From: Bacillus sp. ISL-7
GTDB lineage: Bacteria; Bacillota; Bacilli; Bacillales_B; DSM-18226
DNA: 64,000 nucleotides
Direction of reading: 5' to 3'
Assembly (NCBI RefSeq): GCF_018613065.1
Contig: NZ_JAGGQW010000037.1
Coordinates: 10,224-74,223, forward strand
Position 1 is the stretch's first letter. Each line of letters opens with the position of its first letter. Both the position numbers and the translations under genes were made by a program. This document shows positions 1-8,441 of the stretch, in pieces. The notes under the pieces are model-generated. The model did no database searches and was not told the origin of the DNA. It saw nothing but the letters and a program-made list of their open reading frames with translations.

Positions 1-899
1 TCTGTATAAGATGGGAGAGCAAACACATCACTAGCAAACAAATAATCACTTACTCTTTCATTTTCAACTTGCCCTGTTAAGAACAGTCTTCTATTAAAAT
101 CGGAATGCTGCCTTAATTTATCTTTAGCTGGTCCATCTCCAACAAATACAATAGCTACATCATTATGAAGCCATTGAAGTGAATAAGCCAGTTCAAAAAC
201 TCCTTTTTCTTGTGTTAACCTTCCGATAAAAACTACAATCTTCTTTTCCTCAGGGAGTTGAAGGCGTCTTCTAATTTCCATTTTAGTTTCATCTGCAGGT
301 TGAAATCGTGATAAATCAACACCTATGGGGAGTACCATGCTATCTCTCCCTGCTAGCTCTTTTGCTCTAATCCTTAGGCTCTCACCCACTGCCAATACCA
401 GATTTGCAGCCTGTACAGTATGTTCAAATGCTTTTTTTGCACCTGCACTAAAATTTGGATAAATATTTACATCACTGCCATGTAACGTTAAAATCCACGG
501 CAGCTTTTTTTGTTCGGCAACAATTCTCGCTGCCCCTCCAGACGGCATCGCAAAATGTGCGTGAATTAAATCTGACTCTATTTCGTAATCCGACATTGTT
601 TTTAATATGGAAGCTGCAATCCGTTTATCTGGCTGGGCCCATCTTAGTTGGCCTGGAAGAGCTAAATATGACGGGCGATAGACCGTCACTCCTTTTCGGA
701 GATACTTAACTGGAATCTCGTTATTAACACGGTATTGTTTTTTTACATATTTGATCAAAGTTGGATGACGCGGCAAAGGACAAATCACTGTAACCTCTAC
801 ACCTAACCGGATTAATGCTTGAACTTGAGTTTCATGAAAAACACCAAGACCAGGTTTCTTGTCACTAGGATATACACTTGTAATCCATAAAATCTTCAT
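1..899 (-). CDS. Glycosyltransferase family 4 (partial, C-terminus outside window)
   Basis: The frame is open from an ATG at 899 to the left edge, so about 299 residues are present and the C-terminus is missing. It looks like a GT-B fold family 4 sugar transferase acting in the cytoplasm on a polysaccharide precursor. Visible features are an N-terminal start of the MKILWITSVYPS type, a glycine loop followed by a VFHETQ segment near residues 18-30, HAHFAMPSGG near residue 110, and a GRLTQEKG motif near residue 228 that usually begins the nucleotide-sugar half. The last residues seen (SDYLFASDVFALPSYT) are those that normally precede the EGxP catalytic motif, which lies off the window. The ATG overlaps the flippase stop by one base (TAATG), so the two are translationally coupled. 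Sugar specificity cannot be told. Confidence 0.9.
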   Translation of the reverse strand, partial: MKILWITSVYPSDKKPGLGVFHETQVQALIRLGVEVTVICPLPRHPTLIKYVKKQYRVNNEIPVKYLRKGVTVYRPSYLALPGQLRWAQPDKRIAASILKTMSDYEIESDLIHAHFAMPSGGAARIVAEQKKLPWILTLHGSDVNIYPNFSAGAKKAFEHTVQAANLVLAVGESLRIRAKELAGRDSMVLPIGVDLSRFQPADETKMEIRRRLQLPEEKKIVVFIGRLTQEKGVFELAYSLQWLHNDVAIVFVGDGPAKDKLRQHSDFNRRLFLTGQVENERVSDYLFASDVFALPSYT

Positions 900-2359
900 T
901 ATGTTTGCCCTCTTATTTGTTTTTTTATGATTCTTAAGAAAAAAGGGGGATACATCTTATACAGTAGAAAAATATAGACAACCCCACTTATGCCTACTGA
1001 AAAAATAAGTGGCCAAATGCTGGTCTGAGAAAAATAATAAATAGAAACCTCTTTCAGACAAAAAGCGATTATAGTTATGAGCAAAGATAATAGAAAAGGT
1101 ATCGAAATAGTTTTCAGATATTGCCGAAAACGGAGTTGAATCAACCAGTTTAATAACCATCTTCCTATTAAGAAGTTCACCAGGCTTACTCCTGCATAGG
1201 TCCAGGCTACAACTTCCAATTTATTCGACATGACAGCTAGCCATAAAGAAGCACCATACAGAATGAGAACCCCAGCATCCCAATAAAAAGCTATGTTTGC
1301 TTTCCCTTTTGCTAAAATAACTGATCCATTTGGATTCATTAAAACCCTAAGAATGCCTACGACTGCCATGATTTGCACAACTGGAACGGCGTCCAGCCAT
1401 TTCTCTCCAAAAATAGTTAAAATAAACACATTAGACACCGCTGTGAGACCCATCAAGATGGGAAAGGAAACTAGACTCAATAGCTTGGTCATATGTAAGA
1501 ATCCATCTGTTAATAAAACTGGATTTTGGTGACTTTTCGAAAAAACCGGAAAAGCAACTCTGGTAATAATCGGATTAATCTTTAAGACCGGAATCGTTAC
1601 AATTTGATAGGCAAGATTATATATACCAAGTGCCTCTGCACCCATAAATCGGCCGATTAATATGACATCAAGGTTGGAGCCAATTCGATTGACTAACCGT
1701 GAGGCTAATTGGTATGCCCCAAACGACATGTATTCCTTGCATTCCGACAAATCAAATATTAATGAGGGCCGCCATTTCTTTTGATAACACATAAAATAAA
1801 GAATGCCTTTTAATGAATTCAGCACGACTTGTGAAATAACAAAGGCATAAATCGGACTAATGGAAAGTATAAGAATCACCAATGTTAAAAAGGAAAATAA
1901 CGTAGTCCCTACTTCAATCGCCCCCAGTAAATTAAAACGTAAATCTTTTTGCAACAGATACTGGCATTGCTGCCCAACCGGAGCGATTAAAAACATCACG
2001 GCCAAAATTCGTATAAGTTCGACTAATTCACTTCGCTGAAAGTACAAAGCAATCAGAGGGCTAAAGAGGAATAAGATCAGAAACAACCCGATTCCTACTA
2101 TTACATTTAGCCAAAACAGAGTTGACAAGACACGAGCCGTAACCTCTTCTTTTTGAATGACAGCTGAACCAAAACCAAGATCAAGCAATATCTGAGCAAA
2201 CACTACAATCGTGGTAATCATTCCTACCAGCCCGAATTCGGATAGGCTCATTAATTTTCCAAGTAATGCAAACTGGATGACTTGGATGGCTGTAATTATA
2301 AGTGTAGAAATCCCAGTCCACTTTACTCCTTTATGTAGTTGGCTTCTTATGACTGTCAT
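899..2359 (-). CDS. Polysaccharide flippase (MOP/Wzx superfamily)
   Basis: A 486-residue, very hydrophobic protein with about 12-14 membrane segments. It resembles the lipopolysaccharide/teichuronic-acid flippases (Wzx, TuaB) that move lipid-linked sugar units across the membrane. The N-terminal half shows the family pattern KGVKWTGIST and SEFGLVGMI, with GRFMGAEALGIYNLAYQI in the middle. The start is an ATG with a GGCGGGAAG ribosome site. It lies 16 bp after the sugar transferase and overlaps the downstream glycosyltransferase by one base. Together these form an initiate, extend and export set for one surface polymer. Which polymer is not decided by the sequence. Confidence 0.9.
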   Translation of the reverse strand: MTVIRSQLHKGVKWTGISTLIITAIQVIQFALLGKLMSLSEFGLVGMITTIVVFAQILLDLGFGSAVIQKEEVTARVLSTLFWLNVIVGIGLFLILFLFSPLIALYFQRSELVELIRILAVMFLIAPVGQQCQYLLQKDLRFNLLGAIEVGTTLFSFLTLVILILSISPIYAFVISQVVLNSLKGILYFMCYQKKWRPSLIFDLSECKEYMSFGAYQLASRLVNRIGSNLDVILIGRFMGAEALGIYNLAYQIVTIPVLKINPIITRVAFPVFSKSHQNPVLLTDGFLHMTKLLSLVSFPILMGLTAVSNVFILTIFGEKWLDAVPVVQIMAVVGILRVLMNPNGSVILAKGKANIAFYWDAGVLILYGASLWLAVMSNKLEVVAWTYAGVSLVNFLIGRWLLNWLIQLRFRQYLKTISIPFLLSLLITIIAFCLKEVSIYYFSQTSIWPLIFSVGISGVVYIFLLYKMYPPFFLRIIKKQIRGQT

Positions 2360-2375
2360 TTGCTTCCCGCCTTTA

Positions 2376-3035
2376 TTAACGAGCTCCCTCTCCGGTGAAA
2401 ATTACCTTGAACGTCTTCAAAATAATTTTAACTTCAAGTGAAAATGTTAAATTTTGTATGTATTCCAGGTCGAATTTAAGTTTTTCTTTTGGTGAAATAT
2501 CATATCCTCCACTAACCTGAGCAAGACCTGTGAGTCCTGGTTTAACAAGCAGCCGATTTTCGAATCCCTTTATCTCTTTATTAAATTTCGCTGTAAAGAA
2601 TGGTCTTTCGGGTCTCGGACCTACAATTGACATGTCTCCTTTTAAAACAGAGGCTAATTGTGGAAGCTCATCAATACGAGTCCTTCGGATAAATGCTCCC
2701 ACTTTTGTAATACGAGGATCATTTACCACTGCCCACTTGGCCCCCTCTTTTTCAGCATCATTCCTCATGGATCGTAACTTTACCATCTTGAAACGTTTTC
2801 CATTCTTCCCAATCCTCTCCTGAACATAAAATGGTGAACCTGGTGTTTCAAGGACGATGAGGGCAGCAAATATAACAACGATTGGCAGTGCGATAAGAAA
2901 CCCAGTGGCTGCAAGAAAAATATCATACCCTCTTTTTAAATAGAGGTAATGTTCCACATTCTTTGATAATGTGAGATTAGAGGCTGGGACCGTCAAATAA
3001 TCTTGGTAGATATTGTAGCTTTTTTCAGTACTCAC
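2376..3035 (-). CDS. Undecaprenyl-phosphate sugar-1-phosphate transferase
   Basis: 219 residues of the bacterial sugar transferase family (WcaJ/EpsL C-terminal type). Enzymes of this family attach the first sugar-phosphate to undecaprenyl phosphate at the inner membrane face. One membrane hairpin is seen at residues 40-62. The conserved core has KLRSM (86-90), RRTRIDELPQ (117-126, with the family's Asp-Glu pair) and SIVGPRPE (136-143). It lacks the four-helix N-terminal part of long WcaJ proteins, so it is the short EpsL/TuaA-like form. The start is a GTG with GGGGTGG seven bases upstream. It is the first gene of the operon and probably starts polymer synthesis. Confidence 0.93.
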   Translation of the reverse strand: MSTEKSYNIYQDYLTVPASNLTLSKNVEHYLYLKRGYDIFLAATGFLIALPIVVIFAALIVLETPGSPFYVQERIGKNGKRFKMVKLRSMRNDAEKEGAKWAVVNDPRITKVGAFIRRTRIDELPQLASVLKGDMSIVGPRPERPFFTAKFNKEIKGFENRLLVKPGLTGLAQVSGGYDISPKEKLKFDLEYIQNLTFSLEVKIILKTFKVIFTGEGAR

Positions 3036-3136
3036 AAATGTACCACCCCATAAGATTTATTAATAAAGTGTTTTGCTAATCCATACGTAAAGTATAGGTA
3101 CAAAACTTGAAGTTGCTGTTGAGTACTGGTGAAGAG

Positions 3137-3195
3137 TTTGTAAAATATTTAGAATATTTATTAAGTTTCTAAATACTTTGTAAAGATTTTTACAA
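3137..3195. promoter_or_regulatory. AT-rich inverted repeats upstream of the polysaccharide operon
   Basis: TTTGTAAAATATTTAGAA (3137-3154) is mirrored by a near inverted copy at 3167-3184, and a third palindrome TTGTAAAGATTTTTACAA lies at 3178-3195. They sit 100-160 bp upstream of the sugar transferase start, where a regulator would bind. No known operator consensus was recognised. Confidence 0.3.
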
Positions 3196-3223
3196 GATAT
3201 AGGCAGATATACCGATAAAATGA

Positions 3224-3275
3224 AAGAAACTGACACAATAAGGATTTGGACTTTTCCTTTTTGTGTCAGTTTCTT
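3224..3275. terminator. Long hairpin, possible backup terminator
   Basis: A 15-bp perfect stem (AAGAAACTGACACAA with its inverse copy at 3261-3275) around a 22-base loop. On the minus strand it is followed by a T-rich tract, so it may back up the CNNM gene terminator at 3293-3328. Confidence 0.45.
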
Positions 3276-3292
3276 AGATTCTTATAGGGTTA

Positions 3293-3328
3293 CAAAAAAA
3301 CTCCCTCTTATCTATACCAGAGGGAGTT
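3293..3328 (-). terminator. Rho-independent terminator of the CNNM gene
   Basis: Stem AACTCCCTCT/AGAGGGAGTT followed on the minus strand by a run of seven T, directly after the stop at 3332. Confidence 0.85.
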
Positions 3329-3331
3329 AGT

Positions 3332-4642
3332 TTAAGCTATCGATTCTTGCTTGGCAATTTTTAAAATTTCTAATGATTTAATATGGTAACCATCGATTTC
3401 AAGCACTTTAAATTCATAATCATCATATCTAACTTTATCGCCTTCGACGACATCCATTTTTTCTGATAAGATCCATCCACCAATTGTATCCATATCTGAA
3501 TCGTCAAGGTCTAAACCGAATAAATCATTAATTTCATCAATTAGGACTTTACCCTCAACGATGGTTTTATTTTCACTAATTTTATTAATTTCAGGTACTT
3601 CATCCGCATCAAACTCATCACGGATTTCGCCAACAATTTCTTCTAAAATATCTTCGACAGTGACTAATCCTGCTGTACCGCCATATTCATCCATTAAGAT
3701 GGCCATATGAACACGGTCTTTTTGCATTTTCAGGAGCAAATCATGGATTGGGATCGATTCAATAACCTGGATAACTGGGCGAACATACTCTTGAATCGAT
3801 GTTTCAACATTCTTGCCTTTAATATATTCGGTAAAAACTTCTTTCATATTTACCATACCGACGATGTTATCCTTTTCACCATCGATAACCGGATACCTTG
3901 TATAATTTTCTGCGGTAACGATTTGAAGACATTCATTTAAAGATTGTGAGATATCAAAAGCAATAATCTCAGTACGCGGTACCATAATTTCATTGGCGTT
4001 TCGATCATCAAATTCGAAAATATTGTTCACATATTTATATTCAGATTGATTAATCTCCCCACTCTTATAGCTTTCGGAAATGATTAATTGAAGTTCTTCC
4101 TCTGAGTGTGCTACTTCATGTTCTGATGCAGGTTTCAGTCCAAAAACTCCGACGATGAAACGAGCAGAACCATTTAGTGCTTTAATAAATGGATACATTA
4201 TTTTATAAAAGAGAATCATCGGTCTTGCAAAAATCAAAGTGACCTCTTCCGCTTTTTGTATGGCAAACGTCTTTGGTGCAAGCTCCCCAACAACTACGTG
4301 AATAAAAGTTACTGATGCAAACGCTAATATAAATGAAGTAATGCCTGATATTGATTCTGGCATGTTAAAGTAACTTAATAGCGGATGAAGGATAAGTTCT
4401 ACCGTTGGTTCTCCTAACCACCCGAGCCCTAAAGCTGTAACGGTAATTCCTAATTGACATGCAGATAAATATTCATCAAGATTAGTAACAATCGTTTTTG
4501 CCGCGATCGCGTTCTTGTTCCCTTCGCTAACGAGCTGATCAATACGTGTACCGCGGATTTTAACAATAGCAAATTCATATGCCACAAAAAATGCTGTAAA
4601 TGCAATTAAAATTGCTATTATTAGTAGATTACTAATTATCAA
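3332..4642 (-). CDS. CNNM/CorC-type membrane protein (DUF21 + CBS pair + CorC_HlyC)
   Basis: 436 residues with the layout of the hemolysin-C/CNNM family (B. subtilis YhdP, YqhB, YugS). An N-terminal DUF21 domain with three or four membrane helices (about 1-170) is followed by two CBS motifs (about 205-330; IMVPRTEI, YTRYPVID, HMAILMDEYGGTAGLVTVEDILEEIVGEI) and a C-terminal transporter-associated CorC_HlyC domain. Some members are linked to magnesium export or resistance; the ion used here is not shown by sequence. The start is a TTG four bases after GGAG, and that ribosome site lies partly inside a hairpin (4649-4671). It follows the MerR gene by 89 bp and may be cotranscribed with it. Confidence 0.9.
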   Translation of the reverse strand: MIISNLLIIAILIAFTAFFVAYEFAIVKIRGTRIDQLVSEGNKNAIAAKTIVTNLDEYLSACQLGITVTALGLGWLGEPTVELILHPLLSYFNMPESISGITSFILAFASVTFIHVVVGELAPKTFAIQKAEEVTLIFARPMILFYKIMYPFIKALNGSARFIVGVFGLKPASEHEVAHSEEELQLIISESYKSGEINQSEYKYVNNIFEFDDRNANEIMVPRTEIIAFDISQSLNECLQIVTAENYTRYPVIDGEKDNIVGMVNMKEVFTEYIKGKNVETSIQEYVRPVIQVIESIPIHDLLLKMQKDRVHMAILMDEYGGTAGLVTVEDILEEIVGEIRDEFDADEVPEINKISENKTIVEGKVLIDEINDLFGLDLDDSDMDTIGGWILSEKMDVVEGDKVRYDDYEFKVLEIDGYHIKSLEILKIAKQESIA

Positions 4643-4648
4643 TAGTCT

Positions 4649-4671
4649 CCTTACTTAATAGATAAGTAAGG
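4649..4671 (-). promoter_or_regulatory. Hairpin overlapping the CNNM gene ribosome site
   Basis: CCTTACTTA (4649-4657) and TAAGTAAGG (4663-4671) form a perfect 9-bp stem with a 5-base loop. On the minus-strand mRNA the 3' arm supplies the GG of the GGAG that serves the TTG start at 4642, so folding could limit translation. A stronger AGGAGG near 4677-4682 has no usable start after it. Confidence 0.4.
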
Positions 4672-4731
4672 AATACACCTCCTGTTTTTTTACGAGTTTA
4701 TTTATTTTCTATCAAAATAATAAATTAATAC

Positions 4732-5145
4732 TTAGCTAAACAATAATAATAATGTTTGAGCCAATGTAACGCCTTCTGATGATAATTTATTAACAAGTGA
4801 TTCTTTTTGCTGGTTGTTTAATTTTTGAAGAATAGGTTCCATGACATTTATTTCTTCTTTCAGATGCTGCATAATACTAGCAATCTGCTCCACATGTTTT
4901 TCTACTTTTTGTTTATCAATTGTATTATCTGACTTAATCAATTCAATGGAAGACTTTATTTCCTCAAGGGGCATATTCAAATTTTTATAATGTTCAACCA
5001 TATTTAAAATTTGAAGACACTCCTCATTGTACAATCGATAATTAGAATCCGTCCGAATAGGGTTAAGTAAGCCTATTTGGGTGTAATAATCAATTGTCCG
5101 TTTGGAAATATTCTTTAATTTTGCTATTTCACCAATTCGATACAA
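4732..5145 (-). CDS. MerR family transcriptional regulator
   Basis: 137 residues. The N-terminus is a winged HTH of MerR type (YRIGEIAKL, ISKRTIDYYTQIGLL, NYRLYNEE, residues 2-45), followed by a helical, coiled-coil dimer region. There is no C-terminal ligand domain and no cysteine pair of a metal sensor, so the signal is unknown. The start must be the TTG at 5145, because a stop lies four codons upstream and the HTH begins at residue 2. The nearest ribosome-like site GGGGAG abuts the TTG directly and a second (AAGGGGTGAG) is about 14 bases away, which predicts weak translation. It lies between map and the CNNM gene, all on the same strand. Confidence 0.88.
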   Translation of the reverse strand: MYRIGEIAKLKNISKRTIDYYTQIGLLNPIRTDSNYRLYNEECLQILNMVEHYKNLNMPLEEIKSSIELIKSDNTIDKQKVEKHVEQIASIMQHLKEEINVMEPILQKLNNQQKESLVNKLSSEGVTLAQTLLLLFS

Positions 5146-5185
5146 CTCCCCAAATTACTCACCCCTTCCCAGTTAAATGTTAAAT

Positions 5186-5238
5186 TAAATATACCATAGA
5201 TCAAACCGTACAGTCAACGTTCCGGTTTGATCTATGGT
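5186..5238 (-). promoter_or_regulatory. Promoter with long spacer inside a 16-bp inverted repeat, upstream of merR
   Basis: ACCATAGATCAAACCG (5193-5208) and its exact inverse (5223-5238) flank a 14-base loop. Inside it, on the minus strand, TTGACT (5217-5212) and TATATT (5193-5188) are 18 bp apart, or 20 bp if TATTTA is used. A stretched spacer is the hallmark of MerR-controlled promoters. The same repeat could serve as a hairpin at the end of map, but no strong T-run follows. Confidence 0.5.
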
Positions 5239-5240
5239 TA

Positions 5241-5981
5241 TCAGCGTGTTAATATGACTGGTCCGTTTTTAGTTACGATAAGTGTATGTTCGTACTGAGC
5301 GACAAAGCTTTTTTCTGTAACAAAGGTCCAGCCGTCCTCTAGTTGAAACACTTCTTCATCATGGGTTGAAATAAATGGTTCAAATGCAATAACCATTCCT
5401 TCTCTAAGCAATCCATTATCAGAGGTTTCATTATAATTATAAATATATTCAGGTTTTTCATGGATTGTTCGTCCAATACCGTGTCCTGTAAGATTTTTAA
5501 TCACGGTTAATCCATGATTTCTAGCTGTTTGGAAAACGACTTTACCCATCCCGTTTATTTTGGAACCTGGTTTTGCTTTTTTAAGACCAGCTTCAAATGC
5601 CTCTTTTGCAACAGCGCAAATTTTTGATAAAATTTCTTCACCTTTTCCAATTACAATCGAGACGCCTGTATCTGCAAAATAACCGTTCTTGGAACCAGAA
5701 ACATCTATATTAACAAGATCTCCTTCTTGAATCACTCGATCACTCGGAATTCCATGAGCCACTTCTTCGTTGACACTAATACACGTAAACCCGGGAAAAT
5801 CGTATTCCCCCTTTGGAGCAGAAATGGCGCCCTCCTTCTCAAATAACTGACCAGCTATATCGTCGAGCTCTTTAGTAGTTACCCCAGGTACCGCTCGTTG
5901 CACTAATTCATCGCGAATCGCGGCAACGATTCTGCCAATTTCTTTCAATCCATTAAAATCCTCTTCCGTCTTTGCAATCAT
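5241..5981 (-). CDS. map: Methionine aminopeptidase, type I
   Basis: 246 residues from the ATG at 5981, which has AGGTGGG at good spacing; a GTG four codons upstream is less likely. It removes N-terminal methionine from new proteins. The five metal ligands are present: D93 (NIDVSG), D104 (FADTG), H167 (GHGIG), E201 (FEPF) and E231 (QYEHT), with H76 (VAHGIP) at the active site. Its length and sequence style match the second, non-ribosomal-cluster enzyme of Bacillus (YflG/MapB) rather than the map gene beside secY. It stands alone between an unknown gene and merR. Confidence 0.95.
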   Translation of the reverse strand: MIAKTEEDFNGLKEIGRIVAAIRDELVQRAVPGVTTKELDDIAGQLFEKEGAISAPKGEYDFPGFTCISVNEEVAHGIPSDRVIQEGDLVNIDVSGSKNGYFADTGVSIVIGKGEEILSKICAVAKEAFEAGLKKAKPGSKINGMGKVVFQTARNHGLTVIKNLTGHGIGRTIHEKPEYIYNYNETSDNGLLREGMVIAFEPFISTHDEEVFQLEDGWTFVTEKSFVAQYEHTLIVTKNGPVILTR

Positions 5982-6090
5982 GCTTTTTCCCACCTATTTT
6001 ATTTTATCTTAATAAACGTTCACCTATTAGATTGTACATTTATCCTCAGATAAAATCCAAGCATAATAATTTCATGATGATTAAAACAAC

Positions 6091-6125
6091 AAAAAACAGA
6101 GTTACCCAATGTAACACTGTTTTTT
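6091..6125 (-). terminator. Terminator of the 6131-6940 gene
   Basis: AAAAAACAG-A-GTTAC pairs with GTAAC-A-CTGTTTTTT around a short loop; A-run and T-run lie on the two sides, so it works on the minus strand and possibly both. Confidence 0.8.
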
Positions 6126-6130
6126 ATCCA

Positions 6131-6940
6131 TCATAATAATTTTACTTTTTTAATAAAATTTATTTCATTTTGAAATTTTTCAAAAATTTCTTTGTAGGTG
6201 GAATTAATTAAAAGTGGAAAGAGGTTTTCTAGTGCTTCTTGGTAATCTTGACCTAACGCTTCCCGGAGAAAAACATATTCATGAAAGAGCAGTGCCTTTT
6301 CAAAATCAATACCTAATTCATGTAAGCCTTTATACAAGTCCTTCTTAGGTATACATAAGATCTTCTTAAATATTTTAATATTTTTTTCAATGAATTTCTC
6401 TTCTATATACCGTGTTACATAGTCTGTATACACCATCTGACCAATAGTATTTGTTTCATTTTTTGAGAAGTTGAATCCAATCACACGATCTTCTATATTT
6501 TCACGAATTATAAACGTTTTACTACCTCGTAAATGTGTAATAAAATTTTTGACGCTTTTATCAAATATTTTATCAAATTGAATAATTTTTTGCAGTTTAA
6601 CGGCAAAATCAGTATGTTCTTCACCCACAACAAATAACCGGTCAACAATCGGTAAAAGCTTTAAGACACCCTCGGAAAGTTGACTTGATGCATCATAAAT
6701 AATGATATCGTACTTTTTTTTCATTAACTTCACTTTTCGTTTTTGTTCGATTAAAGTTAATTTCGAAAATTCGTGGATGATCTCATTTGAAGTCTCTTCT
6801 TTTTCTAAAGTCCCGTAAGAAATGAATGCTGCAGCTATATTTGTATTTAATTTAAGCCAATTATAAATGGATAAAGACAATTCAGTTACACCTGATTTTT
6901 CTTTTGGAGAGTAAAAGCCAACTAAATACATGTACCTCAC
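6131..6940 (-). CDS. Unknown protein with a degenerate ParA/MinD-like N-terminus
   Basis: 269 residues, not recognised. The first 35 residues (LVGFYSPKEKSGVTELSLSIYNWL) follow the beta-strand, loop, helix order of ParA/MinD P-loops, but the loop reads SPKEKSGVT and lacks the usual KGGxGKT/S. KYDIIIYDAS near residues 75-85 matches a Walker B strand of that fold (normally DxxIIDxxP). The C-terminal half is charged and rich in Lys, Ile and Phe. This could be a regulatory ATPase relative that no longer hydrolyses ATP. Codon use is very AT-rich compared with map. It is followed by its own terminator and is probably monocistronic. Start is GTG 6940 or ATG 6931; neither has a clear ribosome site. 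Confidence 0.6.
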   Translation of the reverse strand: MRYMYLVGFYSPKEKSGVTELSLSIYNWLKLNTNIAAAFISYGTLEKEETSNEIIHEFSKLTLIEQKRKVKLMKKKYDIIIYDASSQLSEGVLKLLPIVDRLFVVGEEHTDFAVKLQKIIQFDKIFDKSVKNFITHLRGSKTFIIRENIEDRVIGFNFSKNETNTIGQMVYTDYVTRYIEEKFIEKNIKIFKKILCIPKKDLYKGLHELGIDFEKALLFHEYVFLREALGQDYQEALENLFPLLINSTYKEIFEKFQNEINFIKKVKLL

Positions 6941-7094
6941 ATGCCTTTTATTTAAATCATATGCAAGAAGAAAACAAGTGTTAAAGACAAGCGACTACTT
7001 TACAATTAATAACGTTGCAAAAATATTCTTGTGATAAAATATATATATTCTAAAAAAACGCTTGATTATAATCCCAAAAGACAGAGGTATCCCA

Positions 7095-8441
7095 ATGAAG
7101 AACATGAATAACAAAGAAATACAAACATGGCTCGATAGCAAAAAACTCCCATTATTAGAAAAACTCAAATCATTAGATGAAGTATTTTGGGTGAATCCTA
7201 ACCTTGAAAATTCTCAGCAAGGGATTGAAAAATCTCCGCTGACTGTAGAGGAGATTAAAGATGCGGAAGAAAGATTGAATCGTTTTGCTCCCTATCTCGC
7301 TATGGTTTTCCCGGAAACCAAAGCAGCCAATGGGATTATTGAATCTCCATTAGTGAGCATACCATCTATGCAGCAAAAATTAGCCCAGGATTACGGACAG
7401 CCTATCTTAGGTGATTTATTACTAAAGTGTGATAGTCACCTGCCAATCTCTGGGTCAATTAAAGCGCGAGGCGGTATTTATGAAATACTCAAACATGCAG
7501 AAGAATTGGCTCTTTCACAACAATTGCTTACCCTCCAAGATGATTATTCGATTCTAGCAAGTGAAAAATTCCGATCCTTCTTTTCCCTTTATTCTATTGC
7601 CGTCGGTTCTACTGGAAATTTAGGGCTAAGTATTGGTATCATAAGTGCTAAATTAGGGTTTAAGGTAACAGTTCATATGTCCGCGGACGCAAAACAATGG
7701 AAAAAGGACTTGCTTCGAAGCAAAAATGTGCAGGTAATTGAATATGAAGCCGATTACAGCAAAGCTGTCGAGCAAGGACGAATCCAAGCAAAAGCAGATC
7801 CTAGTTGTTATTTCGTGGATGATGAAAATTCAAGTGATTTATTTTTAGGATACGCCGTGGCCGCCTCCCGGTTGAAAAAGCAGTTGGAACAGTTAGAAAT
7901 CACAGTTGATGAAAACCACCCTTTATTCGTTTACCTGCCATGTGGGGTTGGCGGTGGTCCAGGAGGCGTAGCATTTGGATTGAAGCAATTGTTTAAAGAT
8001 AACGTCCACTGTTTCTTTGCTGAACCCACCCATTCTCCTTGTATGTTACTCGGATTAATGACGGGATTACATGATCAAATTTCTGTTCAGGATATCGGAA
8101 TTGACAATGTCACCGATGCAGATGGACTTGCTGTCGGTAGACCCTCGGGATTTGTCGGCAAAATTATTGATCCTTTCTTAAGTGGAAGTTATACAATAAG
8201 CGACGAACAATTATACAAATTGCTCAAGGATCTTGTCGATACTGAAGAAATTCATTTAGAGCCTTCTGCACTCGCAGGGATGATTGGACCGGTTTTCTTA
8301 TGTAGAGAGGGAAATGATTACTTACGGAACCATCATTTATTGGATAAAATGAGCAATGCTGCACATATCATTTGGGCAACTGGTGGAAGCATGGTTCCTG
8401 CAGAAATGATGGCAGAATATTATCAAAAAAGATCATTATAA
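7095..8441 (+). CDS. dsdA: D-serine ammonia-lyase (D-serine dehydratase)
   Basis: 448 residues from the ATG at 7095, which has AGAGGT six bases upstream; an upstream in-frame TTG at 7062 has none. A fold-type II PLP enzyme converting D-serine to pyruvate and ammonia. The PLP lysine is in SGSIKARGG near residue 123, and the glycine-rich phosphate loop [12 protein letters not shown] and the CGVGGGPGG segment are clear. Length equals that of characterised DsdA enzymes. The stop is immediately followed by the TTG of a VanZ-like gene, so the two form one transcript. It may detoxify D-serine or use it as a carbon and nitrogen source. No dsdC or dsdX-type neighbour is present. Confidence 0.95.
   Translation: MKNMNNKEIQTWLDSKKLPLLEKLKSLDEVFWVNPNLENSQQGIEKSPLTVEEIKDAEERLNRFAPYLAMVFPETKAANGIIESPLVSIPSMQQKLAQDYGQPILGDLLLKCDSHLPISGSIKARGGIYEILKHAEELALSQQLLTLQDDYSILASEKFRSFFSLYSIAVGSTGNLGLSIGIISAKLGFKVTVHMSADAKQWKKDLLRSKNVQVIEYEADYSKAVEQGRIQAKADPSCYFVDDENSSDLFLGYAVAASRLKKQLEQLEITVDENHPLFVYLPCGVGGGPGGVAFGLKQLFKDNVHCFFAEPTHSPCMLLGLMTGLHDQISVQDIGIDNVTDADGLAVGRPSGFVGKIIDPFLSGSYTISDEQLYKLLKDLVDTEEIHLEPSALAGMIGPVFLCREGNDYLRNHHLLDKMSNAAHIIWATGGSMVPAEMMAEYYQKRSL

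Noticed and set aside
455..709. 84-residue plus-strand frame opposite the glycosyltransferase
   Set aside because: Antisense shadow of a clearly coding partial gene.
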